Source: WGMI01 sp041739275 (GTDB lineage Bacteria; Bacteroidota; Bacteroidia; Flavobacteriales; Schleiferiaceae). Taken from it: DNA of 64,000 bases. Positions 35,711 to 44,844 of the stretch are shown one piece after another. The notes below the pieces were generated by a model. It was given only the letters and a program-made list of their open reading frames with translations. It did not search any database and was not told where the DNA came from. The position numbers and the translations under genes are program-made. The stretch covers positions 77,539-141,538 of the forward strand of contig JBGSOF010000020.1 of the NCBI GenBank assembly GCA_041739275.1. Reading direction: 5' to 3'. Position 1 is the first letter of the stretch, and each line of letters opens with the position of its first letter.

Positions 35711-37966
35711 ATGGCCTTTGATCTCGAGATGATTCGCTCCGTATATCAGCGCATGCCCGAACGCATCGAAGCCGCAAGGCAGGTGCTCGGCAGACCGCTC
35801 AGCCTCACCGAGAAAATTTTGTACGGCCACCTCTGGAACGGAGCGGCCACCACGGCTTTCGAACGCGGAAAATCGTATGTCGATTTTGCTCCCGATCGGG
35901 TGGCGATGCAAGATGCCACGGCTCAAATGGCCTTGCTTCAGTTTATGAGTGCGGGTCGCAAAAAAGTGGCCGTTCCTTCAACGGTGCATTGCGACCACTT
36001 GATTCAGGCCAAGGATGGCGCAAAGGCAGATTTAAAGAGTGCCTTAGATAAAAGTTCTGAGGTCTTTGACTTTTTGCAGAGCGTTTCCAACAAATACGGA
36101 ATCGGATTTTGGGCTCCCGGCGCAGGGATCATTCACCAAGTGGTTTTGGAGAACTACGCCTTTCCGGGCGGGATGATGATCGGCACCGACAGCCATACCG
36201 TGAATGCCGGTGGGCTCGGGATGATCGCCATTGGAGTGGGCGGAGCCGATGCAGTCGATGTGATGGCCGGAATGGCCTGGGAATTGAAATTCCCCAAGTT
36301 GATCGGGGTGAAGCTCACGGGCAAGCTCAACGGCTGGACGTCGTCTAAGGATGTCATTTTAAAAGTAGCGGGTATTTTGACCGTCAAGGGAGGCACCGGA
36401 GCCATTCTCGAGTATTTCGGCGAGGGTGCTGAGTCGCTGAGCTGCACGGGCAAAGGCACCATTTGCAATATGGGCGCCGAGATCGGAGCGACGACTTCAA
36501 CCTTCGGGTACGACCCTAAAATGGCTGATTATCTGCGGGGCACCGGTCGTGCGGAGGTCGCTGATCTCGCCGACGGCATACGCGAATTTTTGAACGCGGA
36601 CCCCGCGGTGTATGCGCATCCCGAGAAGTACTTCGATCAAGTGATCGAAATCGATCTCAACACCCTTGAACCGCATATCAATGGGCCGTTTACGCCCGAT
36701 TTGGCGACCCCCATTTCGCAGTTTGCCGAGGCGGTAAAAACCAACGGATGGCCTGACGAGCTCGAGGTCGGGCTGATTGGATCGTGTACCAATTCGAGCT
36801 ACGAAGACCTGACGCGCGCGGCTTCTGTGGCTCGTCAAGCCAAGGACAAAAAGCTCACGGTGCGCTCGGAGTTCACCATTACCCCCGGCTCGGAGCAGGT
36901 GCGATACACCGCGGAGCGAGACGGCTTGCTGGCCGATTTCGATTCGATCGGGGGCGTGGTTCTCGCAAATGCCTGCGGCCCTTGTATCGGCCAATGGGCG
37001 CGGCACACCAACGACCCCAACCGCAAGAATTCCATCATTACCAGCTTTAACCGAAATTTTGCCAAGCGCAACGACGGCAATCCCAATACGCACTCTTTTG
37101 TGGCCTCTCCCGAAATCGTGACGGCCATGGCGATTGCTGGGAAGTTGAGCTTTAATCCGCTTAAAGACAAGATCTTAAACAACGATGGGGCAGAGGTGAT
37201 GCTCGACGAGCCCCGCGGACTTGAACTTCCGCCTTTGGGTTTTGATGTCAAAGACTCCGGCTACCACGAACCCGCCGCCGACGGCTCAGGAGTTCAAGTA
37301 GTGGTGCATCCCGACAGCGAGCGCCTTCAAAAGCTCGAGCCGTTTAAGCCCTGGAATGGAGAGAATTGGGAAGGTCTCGTTTTGCTGATCAAGGCCCAAG
37401 GCAAGTGCACCACAGACCACATTTCTATGGCGGGCCCCTGGCTGCGCTTCCGCGGACACCTCGACAACATCTCGAACAATACGCTTACGGGCGCGGTGAA
37501 TGCGTTTAACCAAAAGACAGATTCCGTCGTGAATCAGCTCAGTGGAGCGCTCGGAACCGTCCCGGGGACCCAGCGAGCGTACAAGGCTGCAGGGGTTGGC
37601 AGCGTGGTGGTCGGCGATCACAATTACGGCGAAGGCTCATCTCGCGAACACGCGGCCATGCAGCCTCGTCACCTCGGAGTTTTGGCCGTTTTGGTGAAGT
37701 CTTTTGCGCGGATTCACGAAACCAATCTCAAAAAACAAGGGATGCTCGCCATCACCTTTTCAAAAGAGTCAGACTACGAATTGATTCGCGAAGACGACCG
37801 CTTTGATTTTATCGACCTCAAAGAATTTGCCCCCGAACGCCCGCTTCGGGTTCGTCTGCGGCACTCGGACGGCAGTTCAGACGAGATCAGCGTAAACCAT
37901 ACCTACAACCTTCAGCAAATCGATTGGTTTAAAGCGGGTTCGGCGCTCAATCTGATGAAGGACTAA
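35711..37966 (+). CDS. Aconitate hydratase (mitochondrial-type)
   Basis: Interconverts citrate and isocitrate in the TCA cycle with a [4Fe-4S] cluster. 751 aa. The cluster ligands are Cys359 (SCTNSSYED), Cys422 and Cys425 (NACGPCIGQW), almost the same numbering as the mammalian mitochondrial enzyme. Other landmarks: GTDSHTVNAGGLG, and the swivel-domain DHNYGEGSSREHAAMQPR carrying the catalytic Ser. It has its own promoter and faces away from the preceding minus-strand gene. The small HTH-like gene overlaps its stop by four bases on the other strand. It belongs functionally with the 2-oxoglutarate dehydrogenase operon. Confidence 0.97.
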   Translation: MAFDLEMIRSVYQRMPERIEAARQVLGRPLSLTEKILYGHLWNGAATTAFERGKSYVDFAPDRVAMQDATAQMALLQFMSAGRKKVAVPSTVHCDHLIQAKDGAKADLKSALDKSSEVFDFLQSVSNKYGIGFWAPGAGIIHQVVLENYAFPGGMMIGTDSHTVNAGGLGMIAIGVGGADAVDVMAGMAWELKFPKLIGVKLTGKLNGWTSSKDVILKVAGILTVKGGTGAILEYFGEGAESLSCTGKGTICNMGAEIGATTSTFGYDPKMADYLRGTGRAEVADLADGIREFLNADPAVYAHPEKYFDQVIEIDLNTLEPHINGPFTPDLATPISQFAEAVKTNGWPDELEVGLIGSCTNSSYEDLTRAASVARQAKDKKLTVRSEFTITPGSEQVRYTAERDGLLADFDSIGGVVLANACGPCIGQWARHTNDPNRKNSIITSFNRNFAKRNDGNPNTHSFVASPEIVTAMAIAGKLSFNPLKDKILNNDGAEVMLDEPRGLELPPLGFDVKDSGYHEPAADGSGVQVVVHPDSERLQKLEPFKPWNGENWEGLVLLIKAQGKCTTDHISMAGPWLRFRGHLDNISNNTLTGAVNAFNQKTDSVVNQLSGALGTVPGTQRAYKAAGVGSVVVGDHNYGEGSSREHAAMQPRHLGVLAVLVKSFARIHETNLKKQGMLAITFSKESDYELIREDDRFDFIDLKEFAPERPLRVRLRHSDGSSDEISVNHTYNLQQIDWFKAGSALNLMKD

Positions 37967-38187
37967 TCGATTTCGACCGCGGAGCGAGCGGCCTCAGCAC
38001 GGGTTTCTCGCTCGGCGGCGCGAATCAAACGAAGGGCTTCATCCCATTCTAAACCGCTTTCGCCTTTAATCTTGCGATACGCCGCACTTCGGCCTACGCA
38101 TAGCGTTTTCGAAACCCAGAGGGCGAATTGATCCTCACGGCACTTCGCTTTAAGGGTGTTGAACAACTTTTTCTGGGCATCTCTCAC
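37963..38187 (-). CDS. Small HTH-like protein
   Basis: 74 aa, GTG start. The centre (VSKTLCVGRSAAYRKIKGES then LEWDEALRLIRA) resembles the N-terminal helix-turn-helix found in Bacteroidota regulators that carry S-x-x-AYR+I+GE. Those proteins are about 250 aa, so this may be a truncated or minimal version. A small imperfect palindrome TCCCAaatgTGGGA (38189-38202) abuts the start and could be an operator. It converges on aconitase with a 4-base overlap. Coding status is plausible but not proven. Confidence 0.5.
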   Translation of the reverse strand: MRDAQKKLFNTLKAKCREDQFALWVSKTLCVGRSAAYRKIKGESGLEWDEALRLIRAAERETRAEAARSAVEID

Positions 38188-38251
38188 ATCCCAAATGTGG
38201 GAATTATACGATCGTTTTGAAGGTGTTTTAAGACAAAGAAATCCACCAAAT

Positions 38252-38268
38252 GCGACCGAAATGGTCGC
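38252..38268. terminator. Small perfect hairpin between the HTH and kinase genes
   Basis: GCGACC-GAAAT-GGTCGC forms a 6-bp stem just past the stop of the minus-strand kinase gene. There is no strong T run, so terminator activity is uncertain. Confidence 0.35.
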
Positions 38269-38271
38269 GCC

Positions 38272-40293
38272 TCAGTTTCTGAGTCGAATTTCAAATCGGC
38301 TTCCGTAGCCCGGGTTGCTCTTGATCTCAAAAGCTCCGCCCATCGACACCGCGAGGTCTCTGCACAATCTGAGACCCAGCCCCAAGCTCAAGCCGTCTCT
38401 ACTCGGCAGGCGAATATCTGCTTGATCTCGATTCCAGTCGACGGCCACAGATTCGGGCAGCCCCGGCCCATTGTCTTCGAGGACGATCAGAACCCAATGG
38501 TCTTCATTTTCTGCACTCAGACGTATGGAACTGCCTTCAGGACAGTATTTTATTGAGTTCGCCAACAGATTGCGAAGCACGGTTTCAAGGGCGTAACGAT
38601 CGAATATGGCCTCGGCCGTAGACGGAACCGCGCGTTCGAGCCGCATTTTTCGAAACTGCATCACCGGTTCGTAGAGGCTTAGAACTCGGTCGATGGCGGG
38701 GTTCAGGTTTTGTCGAAAGACCGGTACCTCGCCCCCTTGGCGAATCTCTTTGCCCCAGCTCAAGAGGTTTTCGAGCAAATTCAGGTTTTCGAGAAGGCCT
38801 TGTCTCAGCAGATGAACCACTTGATCGGCTTCATCATTCCGCGCTCCGGGTTCGCTTTCAAGAAACGACAACAAGCGGATACTGCTGCTCAAGGGGCCGC
38901 GCAAATCGTGCCCGATGATCTGCATGAAGCGATCTTTTTCGCTGTTCAGCAATTCGAGTTCTCTTCGATTTTTCTCAATTTCGCGATGATTATCAATAAG
39001 TTCAACTGCTTTTTTGCGGTGCTGTCTGAGGTTCATGGCCAGCACGACGACCAGGGACAACAAGAGCAGTCCGGCCAGTTGATATCCGATGGCTTCTTTG
39101 GTCTTCCGCTCGAGACGCTCTCGGTTGTAGTTGGCTTCGAGTCTTTGTAGCGCAGTGTTTCGGCTCTTTCGGATCGATTCCACTTCGCGTTCGTAAAATC
39201 GGCTCCGGGCATTCTGGCTTTTTTGAAGCAAATCCTCCGAAGATTCTTTGGATCTCAGTGCATAAAACAGCGCCTTTTGATCGTTTCCCAAACTCTGGTG
39301 AATGCGATAAAGCGTTTCGTACACTTCGTGAAAGGCCCAAGGATCTATTGCGGGGTCGCTGTGTTCGATTAAAACTGCCAAGGCCTCTTCACCTTTGCGC
39401 TCGGCTTCGAGCAAGTTTCCTGTGCGTCTTAAATATTCGGCTTCAATGCCATAAGCCACTCCGTGAAAGGCATCTTTTTCAAGAGTTGACAGAGCTCGAG
39501 ACACATCCGAAACCGCGTTTTCGAGCACCTGCATGTCTCCGATTTTGAGCGCGTGCATGGCAAAGACATTAAACAATTTGGCCCGCGTCAAAGAATCGCC
39601 CAAATCCTTGCTTAAATCAAGCCCTCGAGAAACAGCGTCGGCAAAAGTGAGATCGCCTTTTTCCATCAAGCAAAGTGCGATGTCGAGATAGAGACCCGCC
39701 ACGTCTGAGTTGCTTTTTTCGCGCTCCAAAATGCGGAGGGCTATTCGGAAATTATCGAGGGCCGGTTCAAAATTTTTAGTACCGAAGAGTTCTCGACCGA
39801 TTTCTTTAACAGCCAGGGCATAATAATGGGGAGATCGATTGGAATCCAAACGCGCAATGCTCCATTGAAAGACCGTCATGGCCGAGTCAGACAGCCCCAT
39901 TTCGGCAAGTGCAATCCCGAGGTTGCGCAGTGCGTATCCCGCATGAGCCGAATCACCTGCTTGTTCAAACAAAGACCAAGCCGTTTGATAAGATGAAAGC
40001 GACAGCGAAGGCCGATGAGTGAGGATGTTTAAAATACCGAGGTTGTTATAGGCAAGGCCACTTTCAATTTTTCCCTCTTTTTTGGCCTCTTCGATCCACA
40101 GATTTCCAAGTTCAAATGCGAGCTCGGGAGACTCTTGGACGAGGCTGCGCGATTGAATTTTAAACCATTCGGCTCTTTGTTCAAAGCGTTTGAGCTCAAG
40201 CAAATCTGTGCGCAGGCTGTCGGGCAAAGCCGATAGGGGCCTCCAGAAGTTTCCCCAGAACAGCAGAAGGCACAGAATATTCAAGCTTTTCAC
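38272..40293 (-). CDS. TPR-containing sensor histidine kinase
   Basis: 673 aa from a GTG at 40293, which opens a signal peptide (KSLNILCLLLFWGNFWRPLSA). The frame runs on to 40434, but that part overlaps the start of the divergent transporter gene. TPRs cover about residues 30-350 (AYNNLGILNILTHRPSL, AGYALRNLGIALAEMGL), then a coiled coil, one transmembrane helix (GYQLAGLLLLSLVVVLAMNL), HisKA (acceptor in QIIGHDLRGPLSSS) and HATPase_c (NLLANSIKYCPEG, EDNGPGLPE, GLGLGLRLC). It has the same architecture as the 6586 gene and is likewise an orphan kinase. The HD in place of HE at the acceptor is common in this group. Confidence 0.88.
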   Translation of the reverse strand: MKSLNILCLLLFWGNFWRPLSALPDSLRTDLLELKRFEQRAEWFKIQSRSLVQESPELAFELGNLWIEEAKKEGKIESGLAYNNLGILNILTHRPSLSLSSYQTAWSLFEQAGDSAHAGYALRNLGIALAEMGLSDSAMTVFQWSIARLDSNRSPHYYALAVKEIGRELFGTKNFEPALDNFRIALRILEREKSNSDVAGLYLDIALCLMEKGDLTFADAVSRGLDLSKDLGDSLTRAKLFNVFAMHALKIGDMQVLENAVSDVSRALSTLEKDAFHGVAYGIEAEYLRRTGNLLEAERKGEEALAVLIEHSDPAIDPWAFHEVYETLYRIHQSLGNDQKALFYALRSKESSEDLLQKSQNARSRFYEREVESIRKSRNTALQRLEANYNRERLERKTKEAIGYQLAGLLLLSLVVVLAMNLRQHRKKAVELIDNHREIEKNRRELELLNSEKDRFMQIIGHDLRGPLSSSIRLLSFLESEPGARNDEADQVVHLLRQGLLENLNLLENLLSWGKEIRQGGEVPVFRQNLNPAIDRVLSLYEPVMQFRKMRLERAVPSTAEAIFDRYALETVLRNLLANSIKYCPEGSSIRLSAENEDHWVLIVLEDNGPGLPESVAVDWNRDQADIRLPSRDGLSLGLGLRLCRDLAVSMGGAFEIKSNPGYGSRFEIRLRN

Positions 40294-40335
40294 GAAGGCG
40301 AATTTAAAGAAGCCCGCATCGACTATTTTGGACGG

Positions 40336-41622
40336 GTGAAAAGACAACAAAACGCATGGGCCTTTTACGACTGGGCCAATTCGGTGTATTCGCTCGTGAT
40401 TTCGACAGCGGTATTTCCCTTGTACTTCGATCAAGTGGTCACCGAGCCCCTCCGGGTCGGTGTTCGTTCGCTGGAGCCCACCGCTGCCTATTCGTATGTT
40501 TTGATGTGCTCGTTCTTGACTGTGGCCATTCTTTCGCCTCTACTTAGCGGTTTGGCCGATCGAAACGGAAGTGCCCTGCGCTGGTTGGGATTTTGGATGA
40601 GCGCCGGTTCAATGGCCTGCATGGCCCTCTTCTTTTTTACGGCCTCTAACCCTTGGTATGGATTGGGAGTGAGTTATTTGGCAAGTGTTTCGTTCTGGTC
40701 TTCACTCGTATTTTACAACTCGTTTCTCCCCGCGGTCGCTTCTGTTGAAGAGCAGGATAAACTAAGTGCGAAAGGGTATTCGCTCGGCTATTTCGGCTCT
40801 TCGATTTTGCTCATGTTTTGCCTGGCACTGATTCTCAATGCAGGCGACCGATGGGGTTTGGCCTTTCGAATTTCGTTTGTTTTGACCGGGCTTTGGTGGC
40901 TCGGATTCGGCTGGCGATCGATCAGGCGCTTCCCGAAGCCCGTGGCCTTAGAACCGGAAGCGGGCGATCTCAAAGGAGGATATCGAGTGTTGATGAGAAC
41001 GGTTCGAACGGTGCTGGGGAGAGCGGTCCAAAGGCGATTCTTGCTCGGATTTTCCGCATTTAGCGTTGGGGTTCAAACGATTATCTTGATCGCTTCGCTC
41101 TATGGATCGAGCGAACTCAAGATTTCGAGCGAGATTTTAATCGGTACCATCTTGGCCATCCAGTTTTTCGGAATCGCAGGAGCGTCGATATTTCGACGAC
41201 TGTCTGACCGTTGGGGGAACATTCCGGCCTTGACTTTCGCACTCGCCATCTGGACATTAGTCTGCGGGGCGGCCTTTATCCTGCGGCCCGAGGACCCCGA
41301 CGTGGCCGTCAAATTCTTTGGGCTCGGCGCATTGGTCGGTTTGGTGATGGGCGGAACCCAGTCGCTGTCTCGATCTACGTTTAGCAAGCTCCTCGAGCGC
41401 GGCGAAGGGCCCGCCAGCTATTTCAGTTTAATGGATGTGATCGAGAAACTGTCGATCGTCGTGGGCACTCTTCTTACCGCTTATCTCGCACAGCACACCG
41501 GGGGCATGCGCTGGGGGGCGCTTGGCTTGGCTGCATTTTTCATCCTTGGTATCAGCATTTTGCTGCCCTTGGCCAAACCCTATCGAGAGCTTACTTCAAA
41601 ATCGCGCCCTGATCGAGCCTGA
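40336..41622 (+). CDS. UMF1/Atg22-like major facilitator transporter
   Basis: 428 aa, GTG start, with about 12 transmembrane segments. The opening QNAWAFYDWANSVYSLVIST is diagnostic of the UMF1 family related to yeast vacuolar Atg22, inferred to export amino acids or similar solutes. GTQSLSRSTFSKLL is the second conserved family motif. It is divergent from the TPR kinase with a 42-base gap, so their promoters must be packed together or within coding DNA. Its last 32 bases overlap the convergent OB-fold gene. Substrate unknown. Confidence 0.88.
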   Translation: MKRQQNAWAFYDWANSVYSLVISTAVFPLYFDQVVTEPLRVGVRSLEPTAAYSYVLMCSFLTVAILSPLLSGLADRNGSALRWLGFWMSAGSMACMALFFFTASNPWYGLGVSYLASVSFWSSLVFYNSFLPAVASVEEQDKLSAKGYSLGYFGSSILLMFCLALILNAGDRWGLAFRISFVLTGLWWLGFGWRSIRRFPKPVALEPEAGDLKGGYRVLMRTVRTVLGRAVQRRFLLGFSAFSVGVQTIILIASLYGSSELKISSEILIGTILAIQFFGIAGASIFRRLSDRWGNIPALTFALAIWTLVCGAAFILRPEDPDVAVKFFGLGALVGLVMGGTQSLSRSTFSKLLERGEGPASYFSLMDVIEKLSIVVGTLLTAYLAQHTGGMRWGALGLAAFFILGISILLPLAKPYRELTSKSRPDRA

Positions 41623-41977
41623 GTTGGCCAAAGAGATCGTCGAATGAAACGACGCGAGCCTTGATCGATATGGCTTGCCCCGCTTCGATGCCCTGTGAGC
41701 CGGGTTCGAGCATTTCTACATAGGCGAATTCTTCAAGAACGATATGATCGTCGGCCACTTCGGTTGCCACTCCTTTGATCTCGATTACCCGATCCAAATA
41801 AGCGTCCAAAGCCACCGGATTGCCGGCGATTTCTGCTTTGAGCGCCTCGGTAGACAACTGCGCACTGCTTTTTTCGCTTTGAATGTTGCGGTGCGGTTTG
41901 TTCCAGAGATAAACCGCCACGGCCAAGCCGAGGACCACGAGACTGAGGCCAAACACAAGCAGATTTTTCTTGTTCAT
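41591..41977 (-). CDS. Membrane-anchored OB-fold (tRNA_anti-like) protein
   Basis: 128 aa from the ATG at 41977 (the longer frame to 42106 would overlap the divergent gene). One transmembrane helix (NLLVFGLSLVVLGLAVAVYLW), then a domain resembling the tRNA_anti-like OB fold: YLDRVIEIKGVATEVADDHI and GQAISIKARVVSFDDLFGQL. Such proteins are frequent in Bacteroidota and have no known role. Overlaps the transporter by 32 bases. It is divergent from the cytochrome-like operon, with the start codons about 75 bases apart. Confidence 0.8.
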   Translation of the reverse strand: MNKKNLLVFGLSLVVLGLAVAVYLWNKPHRNIQSEKSSAQLSTEALKAEIAGNPVALDAYLDRVIEIKGVATEVADDHIVLEEFAYVEMLEPGSQGIEAGQAISIKARVVSFDDLFGQLRLDQGAILK

Positions 41978-42025
41978 CGCTAAGGAAATTGTACGGCAAG
42001 GTTCAAAAAATCTGTGTTCCAACGC

Positions 42026-42033
42026 TATCTTCG
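42026..42033 (+). promoter_or_regulatory. Possible promoter box for the cytochrome-like/YceI operon
   Basis: TATCTTCG differs from TAnnTTTG at one base and lies 18 bases before the TTG at 42051. Confidence 0.4.
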
Positions 42034-42050
42034 TGCAAAGAAATTCGACT

Positions 42051-42746
42051 TTGAAATTATCGAGCTTCCTTGGGGCGATTTCACCGGTGCTCGTTTTGTT
42101 GAGCACCGCTTGCGTTCACGAGCCCTTTGAAGGCACTTCGGGCGGGAACCCGGTGGACCCGCTCCCCCGAGTGTGCGACCCCGACACGGTTTATTTTGTC
42201 CAAGAGCTCCTCACTTTGTTTCGCGGCCAGTGCGCGAGTTCGGGCTGTCACGATCAAGCGACGGCCTCAGACGGGGTCGTTCTCGATTCGTATGCCTCAA
42301 TTTTCCAAACGGGCGATGTCGACCCTTTTGACCCCGGAAATTCAAAGCTGTACGAAGTTCTGATCGAAACAGATCCGGACAAGATCATGCCAAGACCCCC
42401 GGCCTCTGCTTGGGATTCTGATTTGATTGCCAAGGTTCGCAAATGGATATTGCAGGGTGCGCTCGAGACCGATTGCGGCTCTTGCGACAGCAGCGCTGCA
42501 GCCTATGCCGCCAACATCGAGCCCATTTTGGCGAGCAGTTGTCGCTCTTGCCACAGCGGTGCGGCTCCGTCTAAAGGGGTTCGAATCGAAAACTATGCCG
42601 ATGCCGCGGCCTTGGCCGCAGATGGTCGCTTGCTCGGCGTGCTCAACGGCAACGGATACGTGCAGATGCCTCCGGGCGGAAGCTTGGATGCGTGCAGGCT
42701 CAACGCCATAGAAGAATGGGTGATTCAAGGGTACCCAAACAACTGA
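42051..42746 (+). CDS. Lipoprotein with cytochrome c-like motifs
   Basis: 231 aa from a TTG at 42051, chosen because it opens a lipoprotein signal (LGAISPVLVLLSTAC); an in-frame start at 41970 would put 27 odd residues before it. Two heme-binding-like modules: CASSGCHD (Cys-x4-Cys-His) near residue 65 and a standard CRSCH near 165. Each is followed by a Met-containing stretch (DKIMPRPP; VQMPPGGSL) that could be the distal ligand. This is the layout of the planctomycete-type cytochrome c found in Bacteroidota. It is the first of four genes that run tightly together. It presumably faces the periplasm and carries electrons. Confidence 0.75.
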   Translation: MKLSSFLGAISPVLVLLSTACVHEPFEGTSGGNPVDPLPRVCDPDTVYFVQELLTLFRGQCASSGCHDQATASDGVVLDSYASIFQTGDVDPFDPGNSKLYEVLIETDPDKIMPRPPASAWDSDLIAKVRKWILQGALETDCGSCDSSAAAYAANIEPILASSCRSCHSGAAPSKGVRIENYADAAALAADGRLLGVLNGNGYVQMPPGGSLDACRLNAIEEWVIQGYPNN

Positions 42747-42751
42747 GTCCG

Positions 42752-43132
42752 ATGAAAAGATTCGGTGTTTTGATCTCGAGTTTCATGATCGTCACCTCAG
42801 TGTCGTCTTGTTATTACGACAATTACGAAGACCTGTATTCCGAGATCGGAACGGGCTGCGACACCACCGCACTCTCGTATTCAGCCGAAATTGCCCCTTT
42901 GCTCTCAGCTCGATGCGCCACCTCGGGTTGTCATGATGCACAGAGCATGCAGAGCGGGCTCAATTTGAGCAATTATGCCGATGCATCGATCATTGCACTC
43001 GACGGCAGATTATTGGCTCGAACTTTGCTCCCCACAGGATCCGGTGGCGCCATGCCTCCTTCTGGAGCTTTGGATCCATGCTCTTTAGATCACCTTGAAC
43101 AATGGGTTTCTCAAGGAGCCCCAAACAACTAA
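42752..43132 (+). CDS. Short lipoprotein with one CxxxxCH cytochrome-like motif
   Basis: 126 aa from the ATG at 42752. Lipobox SVSSC. One module homologous to the preceding gene: LLSARCATSGCHDAQS (Cys-x4-Cys-His), NLSNYADASIIALDGRL, and a later GAMPPSG with a candidate Met ligand. The shared NYADA-x-x-ALDGRLL text shows that the two genes come from a duplication. It starts five bases after its neighbour's stop, so it is in the same operon. Confidence 0.78.
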   Translation: MKRFGVLISSFMIVTSVSSCYYDNYEDLYSEIGTGCDTTALSYSAEIAPLLSARCATSGCHDAQSMQSGLNLSNYADASIIALDGRLLARTLLPTGSGGAMPPSGALDPCSLDHLEQWVSQGAPNN

Positions 43133-43143
43133 ATCACGTCAAC

Positions 43144-43728
43144 ATGTCTATGATTCGCTGGGCTTTCGCCACCCTCTTCATGTCTTCAACCCTCGCATTT
43201 GCTCAACTGCCATCGGCGTCGACGGTCAAGGCTGCGGCGAGCGAAAAATGGCAAACGCGCAAGGCCTACGTGCGCTTTTTCTCGACCACTCCGGTCGAAG
43301 ACATCGAAGCGACCAACAACCAAGTTTCGAGCGTGCTCGATCCGCTCAAGGGCGAGTTTGCCTTTCAGGTCCCGATCAAGGGTTTTGTCTTTGAAAAGGC
43401 CTTGATGCAAGAGCATTTCAACGAAAACTATCTGGAATCGGCCAAATATCCGAACGCCACCTTCACGGGTAAGATTGTAGACTTCGATCCCACTAAATTG
43501 ACGGGCACGGGCGAGATTAAACTCGTTTTGAGGGGGAAACTCACCATCCACGGTCAAGAGCGCGAGATGGACATCCCTGTGGTGATGAAGCCAAAAGCGG
43601 GAAAAGGCGCTCTGGAGGCCAATTTTAAAATTAAGCCCGAAGATTTCGGAATCGAGATTCCATCGGCCGTTCGGAAGAAAATCGCCAAAGACATCGAAGT
43701 AACCGTTAAAGCGGACTACGCGGCATGA
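43144..43728 (+). CDS. YceI family periplasmic protein
   Basis: 194 aa from the ATG at 43144 (another at 43150). Signal peptide SMIRWAFATLFMSSTLAFAQ. The mature part has the YceI lipocalin-like pattern: VRFFSTTPVEDIEATN, FEKALMQEHFNENYLESAKY and LVLRGKLTIHGQEREMDIPV. YceI proteins bind isoprenoid or quinone-like lipids. Together with the adjacent cytochrome-like lipoproteins, this suggests an electron- or quinone-handling role, which is inference. Its stop overlaps the next start (ATGA). Confidence 0.9.
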   Translation: MSMIRWAFATLFMSSTLAFAQLPSASTVKAAASEKWQTRKAYVRFFSTTPVEDIEATNNQVSSVLDPLKGEFAFQVPIKGFVFEKALMQEHFNENYLESAKYPNATFTGKIVDFDPTKLTGTGEIKLVLRGKLTIHGQEREMDIPVVMKPKAGKGALEANFKIKPEDFGIEIPSAVRKKIAKDIEVTVKADYAA

Positions 43729-44657
43729 GGATCTCCCATCTGTGGGTAGGCGTCTCGGTCTTCGCTTTGTGCCTCGGCTCTGTGCACGCACAGGACGACT
43801 TGCTCTCGATGCTCAACGAGCAGGCAGAAGTTCCTGAAAAAGAACCGGTCACGGCCATTTTTAAGGGCACCAAGGTCATCAACGGACAAAGCCCCGAATT
43901 GCCTGCTCATGGGGTGGTTCAATTCATGATTTTACACCGCTTCGGCGCATTTAGCGACGACTTTTTCTACAATTTCTTCGGGCTCGACAATGCAGAAATT
44001 CGATTGAGTCTCGAGTATGCTCCACTACATTGGTTGAGCGTGGGCGGGGGAAGAAGCAGTTTTCAAAAAACCTACGACGGTTTTGTCAAATACCGAATCT
44101 TTCGGCAGAGCACGGGCACCAAAGGCCTTCCTCTGAGCGTGGTGGGTTATAGCACGGCCAACATCCAGACCTTGAAGTGGCAAGACGGATTGCCGCACAA
44201 TGAATCTGAGCGCTGGAGCTATTCGCATCAATTGATTTTGGCGCGTAAATTCAACGATCGGTTTTCGCTGGCCGTAACTCCTATGGTCGTGCATTTTAAT
44301 GCGGTCGAACGTGCAACCGATCCCAACGATGTCTTCGCAGTCGGTTTGGGCGGACGGTTCAAGCTCACCAATCGACTCAGCTTTAACGCAGAGTTTTTCC
44401 CACAGCTCAACCCCACTGAATACGGTTCCGAAGGTCAAACGGAGACTTACGAAAACAGCTTGTCCATGGGCTTTGATATCGAGACGGGAGGTCACGTGTT
44501 CCAGCTTTTTTTCACCAATTCGAGAGGGCTTAACGACCCTTCATGGTTGGCGCGAACCCCGGGATCTTGGGCAAATGGCGATATTTATTTCGGATTCAAC
44601 ATTTCGCGGGTTTTCACGGTAAAACCACCGAAGCTGCCCGAGCCGAATGAATCATAG
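43725..44657 (+). CDS. DUF5777 family beta-barrel protein
   Basis: 310 aa with a signal peptide (RISHLWVGVSVFALCLGSVHAQ). The sequence matches the DUF5777 family by memory: IFKGTKVINGQSPELPAHGV, HRFGAFSDDFFYNFFGLDNA, and repeated amphipathic strands ending in GDIYFGFNISRVF. An outer-membrane barrel is inferred. It overlaps YceI by four bases and is last in the operon. Members of this family commonly sit next to YceI and cytochrome-like genes in Bacteroidota, so they probably work together. No activity is known. Confidence 0.85.
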   Translation: MRISHLWVGVSVFALCLGSVHAQDDLLSMLNEQAEVPEKEPVTAIFKGTKVINGQSPELPAHGVVQFMILHRFGAFSDDFFYNFFGLDNAEIRLSLEYAPLHWLSVGGGRSSFQKTYDGFVKYRIFRQSTGTKGLPLSVVGYSTANIQTLKWQDGLPHNESERWSYSHQLILARKFNDRFSLAVTPMVVHFNAVERATDPNDVFAVGLGGRFKLTNRLSFNAEFFPQLNPTEYGSEGQTETYENSLSMGFDIETGGHVFQLFFTNSRGLNDPSWLARTPGSWANGDIYFGFNISRVFTVKPPKLPEPNES

Positions 44658-44718
44658 ACCGACTTCAGTTTCTTACATTATTCTTTCGCCCAATCGCTTT
44701 TGAATTCTCTCGGCCGTA

Positions 44719-44726
44719 TATCTTAG
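44719..44726 (+). promoter_or_regulatory. Probable promoter of the MORN/transglutaminase cluster
   Basis: TATCTTAG (one mismatch to TAnnTTTG) preceded by TTTTG with a 16-base spacer, 26 bases before the ATG at 44752. Confidence 0.45.
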
Positions 44727-44844
44727 AAGCCGAAAAGAATTTTTTGAGACGATGCGTTATTTATTCCTTCTACTCGCTTCTTCGATCTCCTTTCTGTTTT
44801 CAACGAAACTCACCGGTCAATCCTAATCGCTCCGAGTAGTTGAT

